A stretch of 64,000 nt of DNA from the NCBI RefSeq assembly GCF_023734135.1, contig NZ_AP025730.1:1550001-1614000 (forward strand). The letters run 5' to 3'. The DNA is from Sphaerotilus microaerophilus. GTDB taxonomy: Bacteria; Pseudomonadota; Gammaproteobacteria; Burkholderiales; Burkholderiaceae_C. The position numbers were made by a program, and so were the translations under genes. Shown here piece by piece: positions 1-7,559 of this stretch (position 1 is the stretch's first letter; the number at the start of each line of letters is the position of its first letter). Under the pieces are notes generated by a model. That model was not told the DNA's origin and ran no database searches. It saw only the letters and a list, made by a program, of their open reading frames with translations.

Positions 1-621
1 TTGCGCCTGTCGGGGCGCTCCGATCCGGTGCCGCCGCACGCCGAGACGGTCGTTGCCGCGCAGGCGGTGCAGGGCGATGTGCTGCGCCTGTTTGCCGCGA
101 CCCACGCTGCGTCGCAGTCTGCGGCGGCTGCGGCCCCCGAGGCCGCCAGCCGCTTTCGCGTGCTGGGGGTGGTCGCCGGGCTGCGGGAGGGTTCACCGGG
201 CTGGGCGCTGATCGCCGTGGATGGCCGTGCGCCGCGTGCGGTGGCCGTCGGCGCCGTGGTCGACGGTGAGTGGATCTTGCAAAGCGTCACACAATCGCAG
301 GTGGCCATCGGCGCGCGTGGCGCCGATGCGTCCGTTCGGCTGGAGCTGCCTTTGTTGCCGCCACCGGCCACCGGCACGCTGGCAATGGCGGCGAATGATG
401 GCGGCGCTGCCCCGGCCGCAGTGCCGCCGGCACCCGGCCTGCCCCGGCGCGCGGGCGCCTTCGCTTCGCCGGCCATGGCGCCAGCGGTGCCGGGTGTGCC
501 AGGAGGGGTCGTCGCCCCACCCGCGCGCCTTGGTGTGCAGGCCAACGCGCAGGGCGAGCCGATCGAGTCGGTGCCGACGGACGGTGCGGCAACTGACCGC
601 GTCCGCCCGTCGCCCCATTGA
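1..621 (+). CDS. GspC-like type II secretion protein, 5' end probably outside window
   Basis: The reading frame is open from the first base. It encodes a Pro/Ala-rich protein with one conserved core, FRVLGVVAG...ALIAVDG..AVAVGAVVDG.WILQSV, at about residues 52-103. This pattern is typical of the periplasmic homology region of GspC/PulC, the inner-membrane component of type II secretion that contacts the GspD secretin. GspC proteins normally start with a cytoplasmic tail and one membrane helix. Neither is visible, so the true start probably lies upstream of the window and the TTG at base 1 is probably internal. The C-terminal third (residues 118-206) is low-complexity and has no recognisable PDZ domain. 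The next gene is convergent, so the transcription unit ends here. The family call is moderately sure; no other gsp gene is in view. Confidence 0.6.
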   Translation: MRLSGRSDPVPPHAETVVAAQAVQGDVLRLFAATHAASQSAAAAAPEAASRFRVLGVVAGLREGSPGWALIAVDGRAPRAVAVGAVVDGEWILQSVTQSQVAIGARGADASVRLELPLLPPPATGTLAMAANDGGAAPAAVPPAPGLPRRAGAFASPAMAPAVPGVPGGVVAPPARLGVQANAQGEPIESVPTDGAATDRVRPSPH

Positions 622-630
622 TTGAGCGGC

Positions 631-670
631 TGACCGGCCCTGACCGGCCCTGACCGGCGTTGACGGCCGG
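631..670. repeat. Four 10-bp tandem units between convergent genes
   Basis: Four consecutive 10-nt units start at 631, 641, 651 and 661: two exact TGACCGGCCC, then TGACCGGCGT, then TGACGGCCGG. They lie between the stop of the GspC-like gene and the stop of the convergent cobT-like gene. The GGCC cores could fold, but no T-run follows, so a terminator role is not shown. Confidence 0.7.
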
Positions 671-716
671 TTGCCGATCGCAGGCAGCCACCAGCGGCCT
701 GCAGTGCCCAGGGGAC

Positions 717-1829
717 TCAGCGATCTGGCAGGGTGATGAACTCGCGCTGCGGCACGCCGGCCGGGACGGGGGTGTCGATGCCGCCGGATGTGCCAGTCGT
801 CGAGACCGGCAGCGGCTCGACGTTGTCCACCACATCGCTCAGCAGCGCGGCGGCGGCGTCCACCAATGGCCAGCTCAGTGTGATGCCGGTGCCGTCGATG
901 CTGTGCATGCCCAACGCGAGCAGGGCTGTGCTCTGGAAGCCAGCCAGGACCGCATCCAGCCCGTGGTGCTCGGTGCTGCGGCAGAACACCGCATAGTCGG
1001 CCACCGGACCGGCGATGTGCGAGGCGATGATCAGCGCGGCGCAGGCCGCCATGCCGTCGATCAGCAGCAGGTGGCGCTTCTCGGCCGCCTTCAGCAGGGC
1101 GCCGACCATCATCGCGGTCTCGAAGCCGCCGAAGGCCGCCAGTACCTCGACCGGATCCTCGACGTTGCCGTGGCGGGTCTGCGCGGCCTGCAGCACCACC
1201 ATGGCGTGCTCCAGTTCCAGTCCGTCCATGTCCGGGCCGGCGTTGATCAGCTCGCGCAGGGGCAGGCCGGTCAGGCGCGAGATCACCAGTGCGGCGGCCT
1301 GCAGCGAGCCCACGCCCAGCCCGGCGCAGCCCAATGCGTTGCCCGGCAGCGCGTCGGCGATCTCCATGCCGGCGCGGATCGCCGCGCTGACCTGGTCGAG
1401 CGTCATGGCCTGGGCAACGCGGCAGTTGCGCGTGCCGTGGGCGATCTTGCGCGCCAGCACGCCCGGCCGTGGAGGCAGCGGGGTGGCCAGGCCGCTGTCG
1501 ACCAAGTGCAGTGTCAGTCCCTGGCGGTGTGCGAACAGCGGCAGCGGCACGCGGTTTTCGAGGATGTCGTCCACCGTCGCGGCCGTGCCGCGAGCCTGTG
1601 GCGTGGAGACGTCCACCGCCAGGCCATGATCACCCGCGAACAGCAGCAGCTGGGGCTGGCGCAGGCGCGGGCGCAGGTGGTTCTGGATCAGGCCGATGCG
1701 CACCGCCAGCGGTTCCAGCTCGCCCATGCTGCCGGCGATCCCGGCACGGCGAGCCAGCTTGAGTTGCAGCGCCTGTTCGAGCGAGGGCCGGGCGGTGGGG
1801 GCGATCAGGGGCGGTTGGTCGGTGAGCAT
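717..1829 (-). CDS. cobT: Divergent CobT-family phosphoribosyltransferase
   Basis: The 370-residue product matches the CobT fold over its full length. CobT joins nicotinate mononucleotide and a lower-ligand base such as dimethylbenzimidazole to give alpha-ribazole phosphate for cobamide assembly. Visible landmarks are FAGDHG (residues 64-69), AFGGFETA (232-239) and LLLIDG (254-259), all at their expected places. The two motifs that carry the catalytic glutamates in studied CobT enzymes differ. GEMGIGNT is replaced by CAGLGVGS (168-175), and LGEGTGA by SIDGTGI (310-316). It may therefore use another base, be slow, or have another role. No other cob gene is nearby; it reads toward the GspC-like gene, with ilvA behind it on the same strand. 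The family is sure; the canonical activity is not. Confidence 0.75.
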   Translation of the reverse strand: MLTDQPPLIAPTARPSLEQALQLKLARRAGIAGSMGELEPLAVRIGLIQNHLRPRLRQPQLLLFAGDHGLAVDVSTPQARGTAATVDDILENRVPLPLFAHRQGLTLHLVDSGLATPLPPRPGVLARKIAHGTRNCRVAQAMTLDQVSAAIRAGMEIADALPGNALGCAGLGVGSLQAAALVISRLTGLPLRELINAGPDMDGLELEHAMVVLQAAQTRHGNVEDPVEVLAAFGGFETAMMVGALLKAAEKRHLLLIDGMAACAALIIASHIAGPVADYAVFCRSTEHHGLDAVLAGFQSTALLALGMHSIDGTGITLSWPLVDAAAALLSDVVDNVEPLPVSTTGTSGGIDTPVPAGVPQREFITLPDR

Positions 1830-2002
1830 CGTGCGTGGGGCGCCGGCGGACCCGACCGCGCTGCGCCGCGCAACGGCGTTGCGCCAGCCTGCGGGCCCGT
1901 CCGCGAAGGAGATCGTCGATTGTGCGAGGCCGCTGGGGGCTGCACCATGTCACGAAATCACGCTGGCACCCTCATCGCATGGAGGAGGGCGCGCTGCCGT
2001 GC

Positions 2003-3514
2003 TCAGCGCAGGAACAGCCGGTAGACCGGGTTGTTGGTCTCCTCGACCCAGGGGTACGCCAGGGTGTCGAGGAAGCGGCGGAACTCGCTGCGCTCGGCGC
2101 GAGGCACCTGGATGCCCACCAGGATGCGGCCGTAGTCGGCGCCCTGGTTGCGGTAGTGGAACAGGCTGATGTTCCAGCCCGGGTGCATGCTGGAGAGGAA
2201 GCGCATCAGCGCGCCCGGGCGCTCCGGGAAGACGAAGCGGAACAGCCGCTCGTCGCGGGCCAGCTCCGAGCGCCCACCCACCAGGTGGCGCAGGTGCGCG
2301 TTGGCGAGTTCGTTGTGCGTCAGGTCCACGGCAGCGAAATCCTGCTGGCGGAACAGCTCGGCGATCTCGGCGGACTCGCCGCGCGTGCGTGTGCTCAGGC
2401 CGACGAAGATGTGGGCCTGGTGCTCATCGCTGATGCGGTAGTTGAACTCGGTGACGCTGCGCGGGCCGATCAGCTCGCAAAAGCGCTTGAAGGAGCCGCG
2501 CTCCTCGGGGATGGTCACTGCGAACAGCGCCTCGCGCGCTTCGCCGACCTCGGCCCGCTCGGCGACGAAGCGCAGGCGGTCGAAGTTCATGTTGGCGCCA
2601 CAGGTGATCGCGATCAGCGTGCGGTCGCTGCAGCCCGTGCGCTCGACGTACTGCTTGACCGCCGCCACCCCCAGCGCGCCGGCGGGCTCCAGGATCGAGC
2701 GGGTGTCCTGGAAGACATCCTTGATCGCGGCGCAGACGGCGTCGGTATCGACGCGGATGTACTCATCCACCAGCGCGCGCGCGAGCCGGAAGGTCTCGAC
2801 GCCGACCTGCTTGACGGCTGTGCCATCGGAGAACAGCCCCACATCGGCCAGCTTGACACGCTTGCCCGCCTGCACCGAGCGGATCATCGCGTCCGAGTCG
2901 GTGGTCTGCACGCCGATCACCTTGATCTCCGGGCGCACCGCCTTCAGGTAGGCCGCCACGCCCGAAATGAGGCCGCCGCCGCCGATGGCGACGAACACCG
3001 CGTCGATCGGCCCCTGGTGCTGGCGCAGGATCTCCATCGCGATGGTGCCCTGGCCGGCGATCACGTCCGGGTCGTCGAAGGGGTGCACGAAGGTCAGCCC
3101 CTGCTGTTCGGCCAGCGTGAGCGCGTGCTCGTAGGCGTCGCTGTAGCTGTCGCCTTGGAGCACCACTTCGCCGCCGAGGGCGCGCACCGCGTCCACCTTG
3201 AGCTGGGGCGTGGTCACGGGCATCACGATCAGCGTGCGGCAGCCCAGGCGGCGCCCGCTCAGTGCCACGCCCTGGGCGTGGTTGCCGGCCGAGGCGCAGA
3301 TCACCCCGCGAGCCAGTTGCTCGGCGCTGAGGTGGGCCATCTTGTTGTAGGCACCGCGCAGCTTGAAGCTGAACACGGGCTGGTTGTCCTCGCGCTTGAG
3401 GAACACCCGGTTGCCCAGCCGGGCCGAGAGGTTGCGTGCGTGCTCCAGCTCGGTTTCCCGTGCCACGTCGTAGACCTTGGCGTTCAAGATGCGCTGCAGG
3501 TAGCGCGTGGCCAT
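2003..3514 (-). CDS. ilvA: Threonine ammonia-lyase, biosynthetic (threonine deaminase)
   Basis: PLP enzyme that deaminates L-threonine to 2-oxobutanoate, the first committed step of isoleucine synthesis, in the cytoplasm. The N-terminal catalytic domain shows the PLP-lysine motif SFKLRGAYNKM, the SAGNHAQG loop and the glycine-rich IGGGGLISG segment. The C-terminal third contains two ACT-like regulatory repeats (around FAVTIPEERGSFKRF and LFRFVFPERPGALMRF), which bind isoleucine and valine in characterised enzymes. From ATG 3514 the protein is 503 residues, the usual length, and starts MATRYLQRIL like relatives. An upstream ATG at 3640 adds 42 Pro/Lys/Arg-rich residues, and the frame stays open to 3799. 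I prefer 3514 on homology, although no strong ribosome site precedes it. Function is sure; the start is less so. Confidence 0.95.
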   Translation of the reverse strand: MATRYLQRILNAKVYDVARETELEHARNLSARLGNRVFLKREDNQPVFSFKLRGAYNKMAHLSAEQLARGVICASAGNHAQGVALSGRRLGCRTLIVMPVTTPQLKVDAVRALGGEVVLQGDSYSDAYEHALTLAEQQGLTFVHPFDDPDVIAGQGTIAMEILRQHQGPIDAVFVAIGGGGLISGVAAYLKAVRPEIKVIGVQTTDSDAMIRSVQAGKRVKLADVGLFSDGTAVKQVGVETFRLARALVDEYIRVDTDAVCAAIKDVFQDTRSILEPAGALGVAAVKQYVERTGCSDRTLIAITCGANMNFDRLRFVAERAEVGEAREALFAVTIPEERGSFKRFCELIGPRSVTEFNYRISDEHQAHIFVGLSTRTRGESAEIAELFRQQDFAAVDLTHNELANAHLRHLVGGRSELARDERLFRFVFPERPGALMRFLSSMHPGWNISLFHYRNQGADYGRILVGIQVPRAERSEFRRFLDTLAYPWVEETNNPVYRLFLR

Positions 3515-3760
3515 GGCCAGCTTGGTGCTTCTGTTGCGTGCAGGCGACGCCTTGGCCCTTGCGCGTGGGCTGGCGTCGGCAGGCGGGGGGACGGATTCGG
3601 TCGGTTTGATGGGCGGAGTGCGGCGCGCGGCTGGCGGCATGGTCGAGGCTCGGGTCGGCAGGCGGAGCGGGCCATGATAAGTCACGCACCCGGGTGCTCC
3701 GGCTCCTGCTTGCGGGCTGGCGAGGGGCGGTGGGGGGGCCGCTGATTGAGCCGGTCGGGC

Positions 3761-3791
3761 AAAAAAAAGCCCAGGGGTTGAGCCCTGGGCT
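3761..3791 (-). terminator. Intrinsic terminator of the candidate sRNA
   Basis: Perfect 9-bp stem (AGCCCAGGG at 3768-3776 with CCCTGGGCT at 3783-3791) and a 6-nt loop. On the minus strand it is followed by eight T (3761-3768). Confidence 0.85.
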
Positions 3792-3898
3792 GAATCCACC
3801 TATAGAGGAGGGTGGAGGAGACAAACGGTGGAGTGAGTGATCAATCGCCTTCGGGTGCGTCGCTATTGACAAAACCGGCAACTGGCCACTGACTCGAT
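3761..3898 (-). ncRNA. Candidate small RNA with C-rich anti-SD loop
   Basis: A free-standing transcription unit of about 138 nt can be read on the minus strand between ilvA and the divergent osmC-family gene. It has its own sigma-70 promoter (3905-3933) and an intrinsic terminator (stem 3768-3776/3783-3791 followed by eight U). Internally, 3795-3800 pairs with 3811-3816, giving a UCCACC/GGUGGA stem whose 10-nt loop reads CUCCUCUAUA. A second C-rich stretch (CUCCUCC) lies just 5' of it. Loops of this kind pair with Shine-Dalgarno sequences in several proteobacterial trans-acting sRNAs. A frame does run through it, but with no convincing start and into the terminator stem, so an RNA gene is the better reading. 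It matches no family I can name. Confidence 0.6.
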
Positions 3899-3904
3899 GA
3901 AATC

Positions 3905-3933
3905 ATTGTAGCGATCTCCATGCTGCGACGCAA
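3905..3933 (-). promoter_or_regulatory. Sigma-70 promoter of the candidate sRNA
   Basis: Minus-strand TTGCGT (3928-3933), a 17-nt spacer and TACAAT (3905-3910). The -10 differs from TATAAT at one position. Transcription would start near 3898, and no coding start follows before the terminator. Confidence 0.65.
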
Positions 3934-4106
3934 CGCAGGGACATCGCACGGCGTCGGTTTCTGCGAGGAATGAGGACAATGACGCCCACAACGAGGTGCT
4001 GCGCCACGCGGGTGGCGTTGGTTTTCGCTCCCCTGCCCTTTCCCCTTTCGCTTTTCTCTTCCTTCTTCTGCAAACGCTGCGAACCGACTGGACTGGACGA
4101 CCCCCG

Positions 4107-4535
4107 ATGGAATGCACGATCAACTGGATGCCGGCCTCCGGCATGGCCTTTTCGGCCGAGACTGGCAGCGGACACCTGCTGACGATGGATGGCGCGCCAG
4201 AGGGCGGCGGGCGCAACCTGGCCCCCCGGCCGATGGAGACGCTGCTCGCGGGCGCGGGCGCCTGCACCGCCTATGACGTGGTGCTGATCCTCAAGCGTGG
4301 CCGGCACGCCATCCAGGGCTGTCAGGTCAAGGTGCAGGCGGACCGGGCCGAGACCGATCCCAAGGTGTTCACCCGCATCGGCATGCACTTCGTCGTCAGC
4401 GGCAGCAAGCTGCCGAGCGCGGCGGTTGACCGCGCAGTGAAGATGTCCTACGAAAAATACTGCTCGGCCACCGCCATGCTGGCCAAGACCGCCGTGATCG
4501 AGTTGACCTTCGAGGTCGTGGACCTGCCGTGCTGA
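4107..4535 (+). CDS. OsmC family protein (YhfA-like)
   Basis: 142-residue protein of the OsmC/Ohr fold, whose characterised members reduce organic hydroperoxides with a paired-cysteine active site. Both cysteines are present, Cys53 in AGAGACTAYDV and Cys119 in EKYCSA, spaced as in the family. The start ATG at 4107 gives the family-typical beginning; the frame is open further upstream, but that part does not resemble the family. The gene is monocistronic, upstream of the porin and divergent from the candidate sRNA. The substrate is not known for this subgroup. Confidence 0.88.
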   Translation: MECTINWMPASGMAFSAETGSGHLLTMDGAPEGGGRNLAPRPMETLLAGAGACTAYDVVLILKRGRHAIQGCQVKVQADRAETDPKVFTRIGMHFVVSGSKLPSAAVDRAVKMSYEKYCSATAMLAKTAVIELTFEVVDLPC

Positions 4536-4962
4536 GCGCCGCGCCGCCCGGTGGCTGAGGTCGTGCACTGGCCTCGTTGAGTTGCATCTGCGCCACGATG
4601 GCGCCCGAACCTGAGCGTGAGCTCTAGTCCTTGGCGGGCAGGTGCTGCGCCGCATCGAGTTCGGGTGCTGTGGACGGATCTGCCGCGGTGCGTGGCCGTG
4701 GGCGTGACCGACGAAATGGGCGGGTTGGTGGGGCTTTATGCGGGCGGTGGGTCCGTTTGGGCGCTGCTGGACTGCAAGTGTTTGTTGCAAGGGGGCAACG
4801 GTCGGCTGACCATTGTGGTTTCCCGGCTTGGCAATTGGTCGGCGGCTCTGGTGGAATACCGGCAGCTTCCGATGAGGAGGTCGGCCTGAAACGGCGCTGC
4901 TAGCTGTCATCTAGAGAGCAGGCTCCACTCGGGACAACTTGTTCAACCTAGGAGATCGTTTG
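4536..4962. other. 427-bp intergenic region upstream of the porin
   Basis: No coding region with homology was recognised. Several short open frames cross it but resemble nothing. It should hold the porin promoter. A weak candidate is TTGGCA at about 4829 with TGGAAT 18 nt further on, which would leave a leader of roughly 100 nt. No convincing terminator follows the osmC-family gene. Confidence 0.4.
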
Positions 4963-5943
4963 ATGAAGAAGTCTTTGCTCGCTCTGGCAGTGCTGGGCGC
5001 TTTTGCGGGTGCCGCTTCGGCCCAATCCTCGGTGACCCTGTACGGTTTGGTTGACGCCAACGTCGGTAAGGATTTCGGCTCCGCCGACAAGCGCATGGGC
5101 TATGGCGCCGTGCCGCGTCTGGGTGTTCGTGGCGTGGAAGACCTGGGCGGTGGTCTGGGTGCCATCTTCCAGATGGAGCATCGTTTCGACACTGGCAATG
5201 GCCTGATCGTCGGCAACACCACCAACCAAATGTGGAATGCCCGCGCATACGTCGGTCTGCAGGGCGCCTTTGGCAAGATTCAACTGGGTCGTGAATACAC
5301 CCAGGCCTTCTGGCAGCAACTGGGTGCCGATCCCTGGGGCTGGGATACGGTCGCTTCGACCCTCACCTCTGGCTGGACCGGTGGTGGCGTTGCTGGCATG
5401 CGTCTGAACAACTCGATCACCTACTCGATCGCAGCTGCTGGCTTCAGCTTCGGTGCTCAGATCGCTGAGTCCAACGAAAACGGTGGAGCCAACGCGGCCA
5501 AGACCGGTTTCGACAAGGCTGCCAAAAAGCCGTTTAACCTGGGCGTTGCCTATGACATCGGCGGCCTGTCGGTGGGTGTGGGATACGAAAACCCCGGCGA
5601 TGCTGACGACAAGTGGACCACGGTTCGCGCGTCGTACAAGTTCGGCGCTGTCAAGGTCGGCGGTTTCTACGGTACCGGTACACAGGCTGATGCCGACAAG
5701 GTCAAGTCCTTCATGCTGACCGTGACGGCTGATGTTGGCGCTGGCCAGATCCGTGCAGCTTACGGCGATCGCAAGGTTGATCCGGTTGGCGCAGTGGGTT
5801 CGGCATCCGACATGAAGGGCTTCGCGCTGGGTTATCACCACGCTGTGTCCAAGCGCACCACGCTGTATGTCGACTACGGCAACAACAGCAAGCTGGCCAC
5901 CGAAAAGAACGCCTACGACTTCGGCGTCAAGCACGCCTTCTGA
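4963..5943 (+). CDS. General porin, Gram-negative type
   Basis: 326-residue outer-membrane porin of the Burkholderiales type, a trimeric 16-strand barrel for passive uptake of small hydrophilic solutes. It begins MKKSLLALAVLGAFAGAASA, a clear Sec signal peptide with cleavage after ASA. The mature protein starts QSSVTLYGLVDANVG and ends in Phe (VKHAF), the outer-membrane assembly signal. A GGAG ribosome site at 4951-4954 fixes the start at 4963; an in-frame ATG at 4939 would spoil the signal peptide. Its codons are less GC-rich than in neighbouring genes, as expected for a highly expressed gene. A strong terminator follows. Solute specificity cannot be read from sequence. Confidence 0.95.
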   Translation: MKKSLLALAVLGAFAGAASAQSSVTLYGLVDANVGKDFGSADKRMGYGAVPRLGVRGVEDLGGGLGAIFQMEHRFDTGNGLIVGNTTNQMWNARAYVGLQGAFGKIQLGREYTQAFWQQLGADPWGWDTVASTLTSGWTGGGVAGMRLNNSITYSIAAAGFSFGAQIAESNENGGANAAKTGFDKAAKKPFNLGVAYDIGGLSVGVGYENPGDADDKWTTVRASYKFGAVKVGGFYGTGTQADADKVKSFMLTVTADVGAGQIRAAYGDRKVDPVGAVGSASDMKGFALGYHHAVSKRTTLYVDYGNNSKLATEKNAYDFGVKHAF

Positions 5944-5993
5944 TCACTGTGGAATCGGGGCGGCCCTGGCTGCCTCGGCCCTGCAGTTCAGCA

Positions 5994-6018
5994 AAGAGCC
6001 ACCCTAGGGTGGCTTTTT
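5994..6018 (+). terminator. Intrinsic terminator of the porin gene
   Basis: Perfect 18-nt palindrome at 5997-6014 (AGCCACCC...GGGTGGCT) followed by a run of five T ending at 6018. Confidence 0.85.
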
Positions 6019-6050
6019 CCGTTGGATGAGATGATGTTTGGAGTGCAGTG

Positions 6051-6824
6051 ATGCGGCAGTGGGTGACTTGGATGGGTGAGCGTGCGAGTACGGGTGCAAG
6101 CGCTGGCGCCGCGCTGCTGTGTGCAGGGCTCGCCGCAGGCTGCTCCACAGCCATGCACGAACCGGCCTCCGAGACACGGCTGGTGCAGCCTGGCTTGGCA
6201 GCGCACTGGCATGCCTTTGCCTTGCCGGGCAAGGCCCGCACGCACTATGAGCACAAGGTGGTCGACGGCCGGGCGGCACTGCATGCCCGGGCGGACCGTT
6301 CCGCCAGCATGTGGCGCCAGCATGTGCGGCTCGAACCGCAGCACTTGAGCCGGGTGCATTTCAGCTGGAAAGTGCCGCGCCTGATCGACGCTGCTGACCT
6401 GAGCGACCGCGATGCCGATGACACCCCGGTGCGCATCGTCCTGGCCTTCGAGGGGGACCGGCAGCGCCTGTCCATGCGCAACCGCATGATGTTCGACTTG
6501 GCTGAATCGCTCACGGGCGAGGCCCCGCCGTACGCCACGCTGATGTACGTGTGGGATCCGAAGGCCGAGGTGGGCTCGGTGATCCGGGCGCCGCGCTCCG
6601 ACCGCGTGCGGGGCGTGGTGGTCGAGTCAGGCCCGCAGCGCCTGGGCCGCTGGCTGCACTACGAGCGTGACGTCCTGGCCGATTTCCGGCGCGCCTACGG
6701 CGAGGAGCCGGGGGCGCTGGTGGGGGTGGCGGTGATGACCGACAGCGACAACACCAGCTCTGAAACCGAAGCCTTCTATGGTGGGATCGAGCTGGAGGGG
6801 GCGACGCGCCTGCGCCTGCTCTGA
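6051..6824 (+). CDS. DUF3047 domain lipoprotein
   Basis: 257-residue protein with an N-terminal signal segment ending in a lipobox, LAAG-Cys31, so probably lipidated and facing the periplasm. The rest matches the uncharacterised DUF3047 family: LSRVHFSWKVP near residue 100, IVLAFEGDR, LMYVWDP and the C-terminal VAVMTDSDNTSSETEAFYG stretch. Members are soluble beta-rich domains without a proven role. ATG 6051 is preferred to the GTG one codon upstream. Stops of this gene and the convergent lptM are only 5 bp apart. No catalytic residues can be named. Confidence 0.8.
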   Translation: MRQWVTWMGERASTGASAGAALLCAGLAAGCSTAMHEPASETRLVQPGLAAHWHAFALPGKARTHYEHKVVDGRAALHARADRSASMWRQHVRLEPQHLSRVHFSWKVPRLIDAADLSDRDADDTPVRIVLAFEGDRQRLSMRNRMMFDLAESLTGEAPPYATLMYVWDPKAEVGSVIRAPRSDRVRGVVVESGPQRLGRWLHYERDVLADFRRAYGEEPGALVGVAVMTDSDNTSSETEAFYGGIELEGATRLRLL

Positions 6825-6829
6825 GGCGC

Positions 6830-7129
6830 TCAGCGCGGCTGCGATGGCGAGTGCGGGGGCGCCGGCTGGGACGCTGGTGCCGACGCCGGTGCGGACATCG
6901 GTGCAGACATCGATGCCGACGCCGCTGGCGTGGTCACGGCTGGCGGTGCCGCCACCGGCAGGTAGAGGCTGCCCTTCTGGCCGCAGGCGGCGAGCAACAG
7001 GCAGGTGATCAGGCTGGCGGTGATCGTCGGCCGTCGGCCAGCGCCCGGTTGCCGGGTTGGTAAAACGGCCGCTGCGCTGCAGCAACGTCGTTCAGGCGCT
7101 ACACTTTTTGGCGACGCATCCCTCTTCAT
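6830..7129 (-). CDS. lptM: LptM-like small lipoprotein (LPS translocon maturation)
   Basis: Small lipoprotein with lipobox LLAA-Cys49 followed at once by GQKGSLYLP. That heptad-like tail is the hallmark of LptM (formerly YifL), which helps LptD mature in the outer membrane by mimicking LPS. The C-terminal half is low-complexity Ala/Ser/Pro with short repeats (SAPMSAPAS). The only available start is ATG 7129, which leaves an unusually long 30-residue positively charged tail before the hydrophobic segment. The gene is divergent from cyaY, as in many betaproteobacteria. The usual downstream partner lysA is absent: DUF3047 follows on the opposite strand. Confidence 0.75.
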   Translation of the reverse strand: MKRDASPKSVAPERRCCSAAAVLPTRQPGAGRRPTITASLITCLLLAACGQKGSLYLPVAAPPAVTTPAASASMSAPMSAPASAPASQPAPPHSPSQPR

Positions 7130-7150
7130 CCATCCATTCTAGTCAACCCC

Positions 7151-7528
7151 ATGGAACCGAATCCTGCCTCGACAGCGCCTGCCGCTTCCCCGCTCAGTGA
7201 CGCCGACTACCGGCGGTTGTGCGACCGTGTCCTGGGCTCGATCGAAGCCAGCGTCGACACCTGGTTGCAGGACGACGTGATCGACATCGACAGCCAGCGC
7301 ACGGGGGGGCTGCTCGAACTGGCCTTTCCGGGCGGCAGCAAGGTGATCGTCAACACCCAGCCGCCACTGCAGGAGCTGTGGCTGGCCGCTCGGGCCGGTG
7401 GATTCCACTTCCGCCACGTCGATGGCGCCTGGCGCGACACGCGCTCCGGCGAAGAGTTCTTCGAGGTCCTGTCGGCCCAGGCGTCGGCTCAGGCAGCTCA
7501 GCCGTTGCGGTTCATACCCCCGGCTTGA
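7151..7528 (+). CDS. cyaY: Iron donor protein CyaY (bacterial frataxin)
   Basis: 125-residue frataxin homologue that binds iron on an acidic ridge and modulates IscS-dependent Fe-S cluster assembly in the cytoplasm. Acidic helix 1 (SDADYRRLCDRVLGSIEASVDTW), the VIDIDSQRTGGLLELAF strand pair, the VNTQPPLQELWLAA core and the FHFRHVDGAWRDTRSGEEFF sheet match the family. The N-terminal 15 residues and C-terminal 15 residues are extra and low-complexity. It is divergent from lptM with 21 bp between starts, so promoters overlap, and convergent with mrcA. Confidence 0.93.
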   Translation: MEPNPASTAPAASPLSDADYRRLCDRVLGSIEASVDTWLQDDVIDIDSQRTGGLLELAFPGGSKVIVNTQPPLQELWLAARAGGFHFRHVDGAWRDTRSGEEFFEVLSAQASAQAAQPLRFIPPA

Positions 7529-7559
7529 GCGGGTGCGCCGCGCTGGCCCGGCGGCGGGC

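Noticed and set aside
1835..3745. 636-codon open frame antisense to ilvA, and 660-2024 antisense to the cobT-like gene
   Set aside because: Translations are Ala/Arg/Gly/His/Gln-biased with no family match, while the opposite strand encodes intact enzymes.
4617..4903. Small open frames (90 codons each) upstream of the porin
   Set aside because: Two overlapping frames, both without ribosome sites or homology; the region is better read as a porin leader and promoter.
3863..4910. Minus-strand frames (335 and 134 codons) opposite the osmC-family gene
   Set aside because: They overlap the sRNA promoter and the OsmC coding region and show no recognisable domain.
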